A stretch of 64,000 nt of DNA from Dipteris shenzhenensis (GCA_047967505.1 CM106539.1), one strand, 5' to 3'. Positions 49,536 to 61,459 are shown, counted from the stretch's first letter. The notes: generated by a model from the letters alone, not told the origin. Numbers and translations: made by a program.

Positions 49536-49765
49536 GCTCGAACCAGCAAGGGTGGTCAGTGCAACAAAAGATTGTGTTGCACAGCGATAGATGGCGAAGC
49601 TGCACAATGACAAGTGGCAAGGCAAAATTTTTGTGCTGTAGTCAGGGCAACATGGTTATGCTCGAACTAGCACAGTGGTCAACGCAACAAAAGATCATTG
49701 TGTTGTGCAGTGATAGATGGCAAAGCTACACAATGACAGGTGGCAAGGCAAAAGCTATGTGATGT
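49536..49765. repeat. Tandem pair, about 128-bp unit
   Basis: Two copies of a unit with 'gtgatagatggcaaagct' and 'caatgaca(a/g)gtggcaaggc' words begin near 49536 and 49664. Confidence 0.8.
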
Positions 49766-49869
49766 AGCCAACAGAGCAACAATCTCTATGCTCATGAGTA
49801 AATGCATATAGTGCCATGTGTTAAGATCTGCACTATTGACAATTATAAGATTATGTATCATTATTACAC

Positions 49870-51550
49870 GAGTGTAGCAATCATGATGCCATAAAAACTT
49901 CCAACAAGAGTGCAGGTCGGTGCAAAATTCAAAATCTCATCCACCAATGTGTCGCGTCACGGCCCCAAAATTACCCCAAAAATAGTTCTACGATTGGCTA
50001 CACCCAAGCAAACATTGACCCGACACTATAGCTTAAGATAAACAATTGAGTTGCCTAAACAAATGATGGGCTATTAATCCCTTGGTGTCCAAAAAATTGA
50101 CCCGTTACTCTAGCCATTGGAATGGTTAGGGGGCGTGGGGTCTAGCAAAGGTTACTAAAGGAGGGATTAATCCTAATGAGGTCACTTTTCAAGCTTAAGG
50201 GGATGAAATATTTTAAGTATGATTACTGATGAGGCGAGTGGTTGTTGAAATAATAGAATAAACCATTAGCATAGATGGATATTTTTCGGGTTACACCATT
50301 TGGACCCCTGGAGTGTTGGACAAGTTTGAGGTTAATAGGGGGACACTATGTGATCATGAAATGTATATTGGTCCATGAATGGATAGATAAGACACTTGGC
50401 CATTGCACCTTTTGGCGCATTGTGCCAGGACAAGGAATTGATATGCATGAAGATTAATTACCCTAGAAGAACAGACAAGGTCTCAAGCCATGCGAGATAT
50501 AGTATTCTAGAGAAGCGCCAAAAAGGCTCTCGTGGTTTGGGAAAGAGTGCCTACAATTCTCACGTCCCTCATAATAGCTCATCTTCCAAAAGTCTTGGGA
50601 TTCTTTCAAAGCTCTGCTGAGGCACCGCCTACCCCCTGAGGGATCTGACAAGCTTTGAGTGAAGGCTTGTTGGCATCTGTGTGAGCTACGATGTACCAAA
50701 AAGGACTATGTGAATCTAGACCTCTTGGAGAAACTACTCCATGGCTTCTGATCGCCATACTACTTGTCTTCTTCATTGCTCTCTTCTTTTACTATGCTTA
50801 GGTAGAGGTTTTCAACCTTTGGATAGGGGAGAGCGTGGCGTCTTCTTGGCTTGACCCCAAGCACCTTATGTGAATCATGAGCATGGACTCCCCTTAGAAG
50901 CATTGTAGGGTGAGAGGACGCATAGCAGGGCTGATTGCCTTGCTTAGACAAGAGGATGCCTAGTGTAGCCTTGGAAAAAGTAGAGAAAGGAGTCTATAGT
51001 TTGTCACTTTGCACCACACACCCTCATGGTGGGAGGAAAACTCAAAACAGACTACACTACGATGGACCACATTTGAGTGGGATCCACTTACTAACATCAA
51101 TACACGAATGTTTGCTTGCATGATTTTGCGTTCAATTTCCATGGTTAGTGTGGGGAATGTCCCTAGCTACGCGTGACAAACTCCACTTGTCTGGGTTGGA
51201 CATACTTTAGGACTGTATTGGACCCTCGAACGGTTCACCTCCCAAGATTTTAGTCTACCATGTGTATTCAAAAGGAGGGGTATTTTAATTCCACTTTTTG
51301 AAAACTTTTAACAGGTTTTAATTCAAATTTAGAAAAAAATCCTTTAGTTCATAAGTAAAGAGGGGTAGTTTTATTGGGGACAAAATTTTAGTTGAGGGGT
51401 TTTTTTAATACCCCTTGAATGCATGTGATACCTATGATTTCAAAGTGGTGCACCCCTCGAGATTGGATCTAGCACATGTCCGTTAAGGTGGGCTTGGTTG
51501 TCTTGTTTGTGTACGTAGGTTCTACTCCTTGTATAGTGGAGAGATGATAA
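49870..51550. other. No gene recognised
   Basis: No domain was seen on either strand. Short frames show no protein-like conservation that I can recognise. Confidence 0.4.
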
Positions 51551-51559
51551 CATAAAGTT

Positions 51560-51920
51560 GTAAGCTTATATTTACTCATTACGGTTTTTAGTAGTGAAAG
51601 TCATGTAGAAATACGATGCAGCGGAGAGATCGTTTGACAACAACGATAGTACAATAACAAGAGGATAGACACAATAGAGCTAAATGAAAATTCCGTATCA
51701 GATACAACTGATGGTGCTATCCACCCTTGCGCTCTCCAATAGAGCTTCGATGGCAAACTAGATAGACTCTGGATGGAGAAGGACTGGAGGTAGGGGTATT
51801 GGCATTTGATGTTGAGGCTTGAGACGTGGCCTCCTTATATAGCCCTTCGTACTAGACCAATTCCACCACATTAGTGGGCTGGCGGTGGCACATGCATATT
51901 GACTTGAAAATAAGCCACTT
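51560..51920 (-). repeat. Copia LTR-like sequence, solo and diverged
   Basis: The region includes 'gatacaactgatggtgctatcc', 'agagcttcgatggc' and 'ccttatatagccctt', in the same order and orientation as the copia 5' LTR at 15.36-15.98 kb. It is therefore probably a diverged relative of that LTR. Edges are unclear. Confidence 0.5.
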
Positions 51921-52359
51921 GAAAAACAAATCAGACTAGGTAATGGATATGAATGCGTAGAGCTTGCAATTTTTATCATTTCACCTTTTTACAGAAGAGC
52001 AATCCGAGCTAACCATGAAAAGTTATGGCCCGAGAAGAGTTTAGGGTTTGACCCTAATGCTACACCCATTCCTATAAAAACCCCTCATTCTTCTTTTTTC
52101 ACATCTAGCCTCCATCCTCTTCCCCATTCCGAGCCCTACACAAGACACTCCTCCCTCTCCATCAACCACCACCCTACTCCCATCCTCACACACTAAGTTA
52201 TTTCGAGCCCTTCTCGCAGCGCTAACCTAGCCATCCACCCACCTCCATTCGCCATCAACAATCCTGTTACATTAAGAAAGACTTGGAGAGCGTTAAGGTA
52301 ACCATCTCGTCCTCCCTTTGGATTTCCGTCAAAGTTTTCCATCCCTCAAGTTTTCTTCA

Positions 52360-52745
52360 CCACCCCCCCTTTCACCCCCCCACCCCCCCCCCTCCATCCC
52401 CCCCCCCCCACCCCCTCCATCTCCCCCACTCCACCCCCCCCCTCCGCCACCACCACCACCACCCCCCCCTCCACCCCTCCCCCTCCACCCCCCACCCGCT
52501 CTCCACCCCCCCTCCACCCCCCGCTCCATTCCCCCCCCCCTCCCCCCCTCTCCATCCCCCCCCTTTCACCCCCCCCCCTCTCCGCCCCCCCTCCATTTCG
52601 CTCCCCACTCTATTTCCCCCCCCCTTCACCACCACCCCCTCCATCCCCCCACCCCCACCCCCCTCCCTCTTTGTTCCGCCCCCCTCCACTACCCCCTCCA
52701 TCCCTGCCCCCGGTCCCCCTCGCCGTCCACCCTCCTCTCCCTACC
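52360..52745. repeat. C-rich low-complexity tract (about 390 bp)
   Basis: Runs of five to ten C alternate with A or T on the plus strand, with a (CAC)n segment near 52446-52462. Proline/histidine-rich and glycine-rich frames across it are artefacts. A TATA-like CCTATAAAAACCCC at about 52070-52083 lies upstream and might be the promoter of the gypsy gag element to the right. Confidence 0.9.
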
Positions 52746-53040
52746 CTCATTAACTAAAAGGCCTAAGCCCTTGCTTAAGGGCAAGGCAGCCCGATGGCCC
52801 ATGCAGCCCACCCTGCCACATGGCAATGCTCGCCTTGCTCTCCTCCCCACCAGCCGCTCAGCGATGCCTCCTCCTACGCACCACCTGCTCGTGCTGCGCT
52901 CCCTCCTCCCCACCCATCCTCCTCCCTCCAACCTACTCCCTCCATCTTCCTTACCCCCCTCCTCTCCACACTCACCTCCTTACGTCTGCGACACCCCCCC
53001 TCGGGCTTTTTAAAGATTTTATTTATTTATTTTTAATTAA

Positions 53041-53140
53041 AAAAACCTAACCTAACCTTAGATAGGTTAGTCCTAACCTAGGTTAGGTTAGACTCACATT
53101 AGGTTAGTTTTAAATTCAGGTTAGTTTAGCATAGGTTAGC
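53041..53140. repeat. AGGTTAG / CTAACCT repeat cluster
   Basis: About nine copies of AGGTTAG or its complement lie in both orientations, including the palindrome CTAACCTAGGTTAG. This differs from the usual plant telomere unit TTTAGGG. Confidence 0.8.
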
Positions 53141-53267
53141 TTTGCTCTAGCCAACACCTTCGACACCAACGCTCGCCAAATCCACATACAACTTCACTGC
53201 AACCAACGCGTCTGACAATCCTCTACCTGAATTCCCTCCCTGAATTCAAGAAATCCCTTTGACTTCT

Positions 53268-54560
53268 CCATGACACATGGTCGGGCGCTGTCTCACGATG
53301 ATGGGGATATTGACCTCGATATGGAGGGGAACAATCTCTTTAATCGCAACAATTTTGGCAACAATAATAACAATCAAGGTAGGTGCCCCTTGGGCAAACT
53401 CGAACTTCCCAAATATAATGGTAGGGGCAATCCAACCCAATTCCTCCAACATTTTGATGCCACATACTGAGCGAGTGGAGATTAATCCAATGAAACCAAG
53501 GTCACCTAGTTCCCCATGGCCTTAACCGATGAAGCCTCATAATGGTACCTAGACCTCCTAGTGGAAGAAAGAGCCACATGGGACCTACTACAAACTAAAT
53601 TCAAGAGGCACTTTCAAATGGAGAGACTACAAGATGATCCCGCTCTCCAACTAAGCAAGCTTGAACAAGGTCACCGAGAAGATGTACGCACTTACATGGG
53701 CAAGATGAAACGATTAATTACCAAATGTGACCCATGCCCCGATGCAAAGTAGCGCACAGCCTGGTTCATTGCATGCCTAAGGAAGAAGATCCACAAAGAC
53801 ATGAAAAAGATTAGCAGTTTTATGAAACGTTCAGTGTTGCTCATGCGGCAGCCATTGACATTGAGGATGGCATGACCAACTCTGACACTAGTAGTGATGA
53901 TGGAAGATTCAGTGCATAAGATAAGTGCTCTAAAAAGGGAAAATCCAAGTCCACTACCGAAACATCCAATGAAGATCTCCTAGAGGCCATGACCATGAAG
54001 CTAAAAGAAGAAATGATGCAGGCCATGGAACAAAAGATTCACATGTCTTAGCTGCCACCTCAGACTTATTCATAGCAAGAAAATGTATGGTGCCCACACT
54101 GCATGGCCAATCATAGAGCAAATGAATGCCTGGTCCTAAGAGCTAGGAACATTGCACAAGAAAATCCACTGCCAAGGTTGTGGTGCCATATTTGTGTAGT
54201 CGGTGGCCATGATGAAAATAGTTGCATCTTCAACATGCGCAACAACCTGCCTCGACCTCAACAATACCGACTAGCACCCATACCAATGTATAGGTAACCA
54301 GCACTTGCACAAGCACCCCCAGCTTTGAGGCTGAATCATGTTCCCATGCGGACACAAGTCTCGCAATTACTTAGGAATCCAAATCCACGACCATATCCAA
54401 GAGCGCCCAATCTAGTTCCTCAGATAGTTCCAATAGGGTGTGATTTTTTTGTGAGCTTTTTGTGACGAGCTTTTTTTCAATTTTCATGAATATTGTGAGC
54501 TTTTCATTCACTCATCTTGCTAGCATCTCTATTCCATCCAGGAGTTTAGAGGGGGTGTTA
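53268..54560 (+). mobile_element. Ty3/gypsy gag-only element (non-autonomous or truncated)
   Basis: The frame from the ATG at 53270 (MTHGRALSHDDGDIDLDMEG) leads to LPKYNGRGNPTQFLQHFDA, then, after frame breaks, WDLLQTKFKRHFQMERLQDD and GHREDVRTYMGKMKRL. This is the retrotransposon gag capsid pattern of gypsy elements. Two zinc knuckles follow: CPHCMANHRANEC (CX2CX3HX4C, about 54090-54130) and CHICVVGGHDENSC (CX2CX4HX4C, about 54183-54225). Instead of protease and RT, the sequence reaches a purine tract and LTR-like start, GAGGGGG followed by TGTTAGAGG at about 54550-54560. So pol is missing. Confidence 0.75.
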
Positions 54561-54868
54561 GAGGCCGACATCTACTGATGTTACCTAAAGAGAGAGGGCC
54601 TTGCTTATGGATATGAATGAACCTGACATAACTTCATAAAGTAAGGCTTATGAAGTAATGGAAGGATCCTCATGCAATACTATGCGTGTACAATAATGTG
54701 TGCATGGAATTTGGAAAAACCTTTCTTTGAAATCAAAATGAAGGTATCACGGCTTAGATTAGGAGGAGATGAGGAGAAATCGAACACCAACATGAAGAGA
54801 AGTCCCATCCACACAGTGCACTATCAACAAATAAAGAGGTCAAGGGACTTTTTTTCACTTGCATTCCA
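54561..54868. other. Possible 3' LTR remnant; otherwise nothing
   Basis: Sequence after TGTTAGAGG may be LTR, but no second copy was found upstream for comparison. Confidence 0.3.
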
Positions 54869-55095
54869 CTGAACAGTTGCAGGGCTGCCTTGCCATGCCC
54901 ATTCTAAGCACAACCAGCACTTATGTCACTCCAGGAGACCACATTCCACTGTGACATCTCTGTGAACACTGCCCTTGCATCATTTAGGTTCACGCACTTG
55001 CAATACATATGGACGAGGGCATTCCCCACAATAACATGTGACTCCCATCATTGCCAGCAATAGTAGCATGGGTCACACGACCCTCTTCTAGGGAT
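54869..55095 (-). pseudogene. PPR-protein fragment, copy 1
   Basis: This segment is similar over about 160 bp to the fragment at 56.04-56.26 kb and so encodes the same PPR piece on the minus strand, with more decay. Pentatricopeptide proteins bind organelle RNA. Only about one repeat remains. Confidence 0.5.
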
Positions 55096-55429
55096 GTCAT
55101 ACAAGCATAAGCATCCACAAACACTTAATCCAATCTAATTGCTTGAAAGTATTAACCGTACAAGTGCATGTGTACTCATAATCTCTGAAAAACCTAATGC
55201 CCTTGTGGTTTCGTAGTACTAGGGCAAATAGATTGCCAATAAAAAACCTGATGGTTAATTACATCTGTTATGCTGAGCAACTACTTCAGGTAAAAAAAAA
55301 GGGTACAAACATGTACACCAGCAACGGCTGCTCGCTGCCAACGCTACCAAAAAAGCCAAAAAATCTAATTTAAACACATAGGCTTCATATTGTTCTATAG
55401 CTCAACCAAGCTTATCTAAAATGCAAGAC

Positions 55430-55870
55430 ATTAATGAAATGAGATTAAATAGTCCTCGACAATATTGAGGCTACAGTGCTTTCAGTAGCCAGGACAATGA
55501 AACATTGGTTGTGGCACCTGTAAATCATTACATTGCCACAATGGAAAATCAACATTTCTTCCAAAAAATGTGTGATATGAAAGTAGGAACAAATACAGAC
55601 TCATAGGTAGGACATTCATGAAATGAGATTAAACACTCCCTAGCAATGATTAGTGCTTTCAGTAGCCAGACAATGATTCAAAAATATATTGAGTCTATAC
55701 CCAAGTTATGGATTGTTTACTCAAGCTAAAATGAAATTAAAAGAGGTTTTGACATACAGTCGGGTGGACATGTCCAGAAAGTAAAAGCTATAGTCTATAC
55801 CCAAGTTATGGACTTTTTACTCAAGCTGAAATGAAGTTAGGGTAGGTTTTGACATATAGGAAGGCTGCAA
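55430..55870. repeat. Two local direct-repeat pairs
   Basis: 'agtgctttcagtagccag' recurs at about 55477 and 55652 (period about 175) within longer similarity. 'ctatacccaagttatgga' recurs at 55693 and 55796 (period about 103). No coding signal is seen. Confidence 0.7.
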
Positions 55871-56039
55871 AAGTTTCAAGGATGCGAAACTTGGAAAAAC
55901 AATCTCTACAATAGAATCTAGCTTCATGCCACTATGTTGCATTTTCCCAAAAAGCTCGAGCAAGAACAGCATGCACATGTTCAGTGCATCCTGCAATCAA
56001 AGCACCCCATGACACTACATCCCAATAGGTCAGTTCATA

Positions 56040-56260
56040 AAATTCTCTGTGCACCTGAACAGTTGCAGGGATGTCTTGCCATGCCCACATTCCGAGCACA
56101 ACCAGCAATCATCGCACTTAGGAGACCAGAACCCATTGTGGCATCTCTGCAAACACTGCCCTTGCATCATCTAGGTTCACGGAATGGGCATACATATTGA
56201 CAAGGGCATTCCCCACACAGTAACCTCTGACTATGGATCGGCATTCCCCACACAATAACC
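56040..56260 (-). pseudogene. PPR-protein fragment, copy 2
   Basis: The minus-strand frame (56381-56118) contains GNALVNMYAHSVNLDDARAV followed by FAEMPQWVLVS. This is the pattern of a PPR repeat (xNALVxMYAxxGxLxxARxVFxxMP). A stop lies right after VLVS, and the next-frame continuation would be an AMIAGCA-type segment. It is a solitary fragment lying 3' of the methyltransferase pseudogene. A short direct repeat 'cattccccacacagtaacctc'-like pair lies at 56207 and 56242. Confidence 0.75.
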
Positions 56261-56431
56261 TCTGACTATGGATCCAAAAAAGAGAAAAAAGCATAGAGCA
56301 ATAAAGACACTCTTGTGCCATACAACCACCATGAGCAAGGACATAGTATGTGTTACATGATAACCTCAACAAGAACATCAAAAGTGATGATCACAAGTAT
56401 TACTGTCAATACTACATAGTTTATGGAAATG

Positions 56432-59400
56432 CTATTCTGTACTGATTGATCGCAGACACATGTCAGCAACAACATTGTCATTCTCTATGGAAAGACAATG
56501 GCGACCTAACTCTTCGCAAAGCCTTGCCATCCCAAAGCAACCTGCAAAGACATCGATGATGCAATCACCAGGGTCTGTGAATGTTCTGAGTATCCACCTA
56601 CAAGAAGCACTAAAAGGGATCAGAGGATGTTTGACAATCCATATTTGTTTTCCTTGAAAGAACTTCAATTATACCCCATAAATTCAATCTGTGCTTGTAT
56701 AGGATCTTACTCGTGCAAGTAATCTGATCTTTCTGCCCCTCCTCGTAAGTAAGTTGATGCAACTTGTGTCCTTTTTGCGACATGTTTACGGTCACACTCA
56801 TGTAGCACTGATGTCTTTGCTGAAAAAAGCTTATTAGAGACATTTGCACCTGCTTGTCGATCCATGTGTGGGAGGTCAGATTTTCCACGCCAGAAGATAC
56901 CCATTTGTAGATTGCGAACCTAATGGATGATGGCACCTCAAGTTAGATACAAGCAAATCATGCTTATTAGACCAATATAAACAAACATTTAGGTGATTTA
57001 ATGTACCTCCTCTCCATCATCACGTAAATAACCAAAGTCAAGAAGCACTATATATGATCGATGGAGCTCCTTCGCATGTGCAAATATATAGCCCCAATGT
57101 TCTGGGAGAGAGCAAGTCACGTACCACCCCTGGTCTGCTACGATGTCATTGGCAAACTTTGCCACCCTTGCAGAGAGCTTGAGGGAGAATCTATTCCACT
57201 CTGGGCATGTAGTACTACTTATGAGTTCCACTACCAAACTTGTGGGAAAATCTGCCCATACCAAGCGAACCACCTCGACACAAGAATTACCATTGTGTGA
57301 CAGACCTGGTGCTTTCACTTTTCTTAAAAATTCATCAACCCTACAATGTACAATTCAATCTCCCTAGATCAATGACTTATATTCCAAAATAGATTCTTAA
57401 ATGTACGCATTTCTTAAAAAAAGAAACACTTACAGCTTTGGTGCATTCGACAACTGAATGATATCCTCTGTACTTACATCCATATATGCAAACAACTTTA
57501 CATCTACATCAAATCCTAGCTTGAAAGCTTCAGTTTGGCTGCAAAATCAAAAAATCATAACCAAGAAAGAGAGGAGTGATACTCACTAGATAAACTCGGT
57601 TGTTGATTAATGGAACTGGTTCTTGAAGCATGAAAATCGAGTCGTTGCTTTGTTCTCAGCTCTCGAGTCTTAGAGGACTCTATATTCTCCGATAGAACCT
57701 GCTTGTAAGAATTACAAAGGACAAGACTCTAGGTTATACTATATTTTCGTTAGTGTTAGTTGTTAACTATTACATAAGTATGAGGAGTAGAGGTCTCACA
57801 GGTCTTTTCTTGATAGCTGACTCTCCGTCCGTTGATCTAGGTCATAATGTGATATCCACATAACGGTTCTCTGCATCCAATTCATCCTCATCCATATTGT
57901 CTTCCATGTTCTTCTCAAAGACTGAGCAGCAAATGTTGCAAACTTAAGTATATGGTAGATACCCGCATATATAGACATTGGTCTAGATGCCTATGGAATA
58001 GGAACTTTGGAGTATTACCTTCACGTCTATTTTTCTCAGTGGGATGTACTTTTCCCAGTGGGTAATCCAACCACCAAGGACACACATTAATCTCCCAAAT
58101 CGTTATGCCCTTATCTTTCCAAGATAAGGGATACATGCTTCCCTCTTTCTCCATGTTTGTCCATGCCATGACCTCATCTGGCATCCTTGCAGATGAATTG
58201 GTATCATGCAAAGACCGTATCCACCTATTATGTATGAAAGAATGTAGACATATGAGTAAAACAATTTATTAATCCTAAGAGAAAGGAGAGGGTTGCTATT
58301 GTACCACCTATACACCAAACGTAAGGATGACTCCTGCATTTCTGGCTGCTTATCTGCTTCAAGAGTAGACTTCATATCCTTCCAAAGCATAGGGAAGGCT
58401 TCTTGGAGGTGAAGTCATCTTTGCTCTCGAGCAAATGTCTCAAACCCATCGGGCAATTCCAAATCATGGCTTCGCAAATTGTTGATGATGGAAATCCCTC
58501 GCTCAAACAAGTATTGCCAATATGTTTCCTTTTTCACATGTAGTCGAAACTTTTGAGCATCCCCATACTTAGCAGATGCAACTGGATCATTTCCACGTGC
58601 CATCATCAATTGTTGTAGAAGCTCTTTTTTCCTATTAATATCATGGCAAAGGAAAAAAATATTAGCATCACTATGGAGTAATTGTGCAAAAACATTAATT
58701 GACATTACCTATTAGGATTGAGACGTGATGAGGCTAATATATGCACTTTGTCCTTAGTCGTGGCACCCTTTTGATTCCAATCATAACTAAATAGAAGCTC
58801 GAAGAAGCCATCACCATTTGCGGGATTGGCAACAGGTACCATCTTGTATGCTCGATCACGAAAGATGACTTCCACATTCTTAATAGCCTTACTAAATTTA
58901 TTAGTATACTCCTCCAGACTCATCTTCGATTGATCAAGATTTTGAGTAGCTTTCTTGATCGCACGTGAAAAATCATCCTTCCATGAAGACAAGAAATCAA
59001 AACATTGTATGCTCGATCATGAAAGATGACTTCCACATTCTTAATAGCCTTAATAAATTTATTAGTATACTCCTCCAAACTCCATCTTCGATTGATTAAG
59101 ATTTTGAGTAGCTTTCTTGATTGCACGTGAAAAATCAACCTTCCATGAAAACAAGAAATCAAAACATTATCCTTTTTGGGACACCTTTCATAGAGCAAAG
59201 GGATATTTATAGTTCGCGCAGATACCTTCCAAACAAGTTGTGCCAAGACAATAGCTGGTGCTGTGTACCATGGGTTACTATTCTTCCTTTCTATTGCCAT
59301 CTCCACTTCCACCCATCTCTTATCCTCTTCACTCAATAACTCAAGAAGTGAGGATTTATCTGCCATGCCAAATTTTTGAAAGAGGAAGACCTCGTGCCCA

Positions 59401-60570
59401 TATGAATGCTCTACATGCGCTCGAACAAGTCTGCAATACCAACATATATTCACATGGGGATTACTTTCTAAAGAGGAGAAGTTAAAGACATAAATACCAA
59501 TAGACTTTGTTTCTAAAGAGAAGAAGTTAAACTAGCTATACATAAAAGTATTATAAAAAGTTATCTTACTAATTGGTTGATTTTAAGGCAAGAAGTAGCT
59601 CTCCCTCTTGAGATTTATGCACCTCTATGAATTGGCATCTCACTTGGATATGGCGAGTTGGCATTATTGAATAAGCTACAACATATCAATTCCACAAGTA
59701 AGCATGACATAATCATGTGCAATGCAAACTATAATAGAACATTTCCTTATGCATGATAGATTTATCAAAAGAGTACCGTCTTTGATCCGAGAAAACCATG
59801 CCTTCAACCTATGATTTCCATCCCAAACAAGGAACTTCTTCCCCTTCAAGTCTTGCCACTCATTACTTAGCTGGTTGTCGAAGTCCTCACTTATTTGATT
59901 CCAAATAGGCCCCCATTCTTGATGATCAAGTGCCGTAACATAGAAAAATTGATCAGTTCCTGGCCGTTGCAAGGATACTAGAAAAGGTGCACTATTTATA
60001 GCATAGCCTCTAGAATCAAAACTATCTCTCAAAACAGTAATCTCAGACGTTGATGTTCGAATAGCCTCATTAACAACCAATCTACAGAGAGGAATCAGAG
60101 GGGGTTCAATTCTTCTTTGCATCCGAAACTGATCAAGGACATCTTGCAAAAGTCCAATTTGAATCTCCTTCCCAAGTACTCTTACATGTGTTGGAGCTTT
60201 TTCTTTTGTCTTTTCTGCACTCTCTTGCTCTCCTTGGCCTCGAGGCTCTTCTTGCACCTCCTGTTGCTCAAGACTAATCACGGGATGAGACGATGACTCT
60301 TCTCGAGTGATAGTAGCCTCAGTTTCCAAGTGTCTCCATGTGTGGGTTATTTATATCATTTTGTGGAGTACGAGACGTACACTCCTCACTCACAGATCTT
60401 CTTGATGGTCCAGATCTCAATGCATAAGTTTTAGTTCCTTTGAATACATATCACAACCAACAAGGATGAGTTATATATTGCTCACGTCCATCATAGATAT
60501 GCCAAGGTTATCAGTACCAAAAAGTTTTAGAATTACCTCTTGTAGTTGATTTCTTTCGCCTTGGTGCCAT
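56432..60570 (-). pseudogene. ParB-like domain fused to DNA-methyltransferase-like domain, multi-exon, decayed
   Basis: Exon 1 (60570-60537) starts MAPRRKKSTTR and has donor GTAATT. Exon 2 (60437-59777) holds a ParB-like domain: VLRDSFDSRGY, then FLVSL, and WDGNHRLKAW, matching the ParB DGxxRxxA motif. Exon 3 (59675-59570) completes it. Further exons are near 59430-58709, 58631-58305, 58224-58019, 57921-57800, 57698-57587 and 57538-57434. Exon 57340-57007 has VRLVWADFPTS in the motif IV place and GWYVTCSLPEHW. Exon 56936-56711 follows. The last (to 56432) has DPGDCIIDVFAGCFGMARL, a good FxGxxG cofactor motif, then HCLSIEND. Order IV then I matches beta-type DNA amino-methylases. ParB-methylase fusions are known in phages and mobile elements. 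Lesions include a frame change near 60330, a 161-bp tandem duplication with a frameshift, TGA at 58415-58417 and TGA at 57842-57844. One or two junctions do not keep frame. Function, if any remains, is unknown. Confidence 0.75.
58844..59168. repeat. 161-bp tandem duplication inside the ParB-methyltransferase pseudogene
   Basis: The first copy is 58844-59004 and the second 59005-59168, nearly identical. Both encode a SLEEYTNKF(S/I)KAIKNVE segment. A one-base insertion in the second copy shifts the frame. Confidence 0.9.
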
Positions 60571-60599
60571 CTTGTCAGGATAAAAATGCTCACTACTAT

Positions 60600-61450
60600 G
60601 AAACCTGTATATACAAAATGTTTCAAATCCTTAAGATAGTAGAATATAAAATGCATAAGCATATACAAATGATTCAAATCCTTAAGATAGTGAAATTTGT
60701 AATCCTTGATACATTGCAATGCAAACCCTTAAGACAATTGAGATACATATCAATTCCTTGAAAGAAGTTCTCGATACCAATATCTTTAAATGAATGCTAA
60801 TCCTAATTCAATAATAGGAAGCAGAAAAGCTCCAACTAAACTCATTGTCCCCGAGTGACCCCCATGAAGCGTGTTTCTGTAAAGATCCAGCTCCGTTTTT
60901 CCGATCCCGCTACCTTGTCATCTATGCGGGAACACATTTATAAAATGTAGGGCCTCCATCAAGATATACTTCACGTTGGGAAAGAGCTCTCCTCAAAAGA
61001 TATGGCTATCACACTTTTGTCTCGTGTGGTCTTGGACAGCCAGTACTCTGCCTTCTACTCCTTTCTAATCATGTCTGGCTGCCTCAACACCATTACCTAG
61101 AAGGAGCTTGTACCTATGGTCTTGAATCAGGAAGATGCGACAAAACAACAAGTGCAGAAAAAAAGGGGGGGGCTCAGCAGCCCCCCAGAGTCTGCTCACA
61201 GGAGTATTTAGTAGACATGAAGTAGCTGCTATCAGCTTGCTAAACTACATCATGAATTTCTGCAAAAAACCATGTGCATACTTTGTTTGTTACATGCAAC
61301 AATATGTGATGTTTGCCAAAATTCAATGCCAAGAGAGAGTTTGACAAGCCAAAACAATCATGTCCAGTGTTTTTGAAGGTTCATCTTAAGTCCTCATATT
61401 CTTGCTTGTAAGTACGATATCATTCACATTATCGCTCGCAAGTATGATCT
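60600..61450. other. No gene recognised; one half-palindrome at 61160-61200
   Basis: The sequence upstream of the pseudogene start may contain its promoter, but no clear element is seen. Around 61160-61197 is a G-run/C-run hairpin word (GGGGCTCAGCAGCCCC) identical to the core of the palindrome cluster at 62.2-62.9 kb. Confidence 0.5.
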
Positions 61451-61459
61451 CTCATCCGA

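Noticed and set aside
52283-53013. Proline-rich frame of 231 codons and overlapping glycine-rich frames
   Set aside because: They arise from the C-run tract; the same DNA is open in several frames on both strands.
53041-53140. Interstitial telomere
   Set aside because: The unit is AGGTTAG in mixed orientation, not TTTAGGG arrays.
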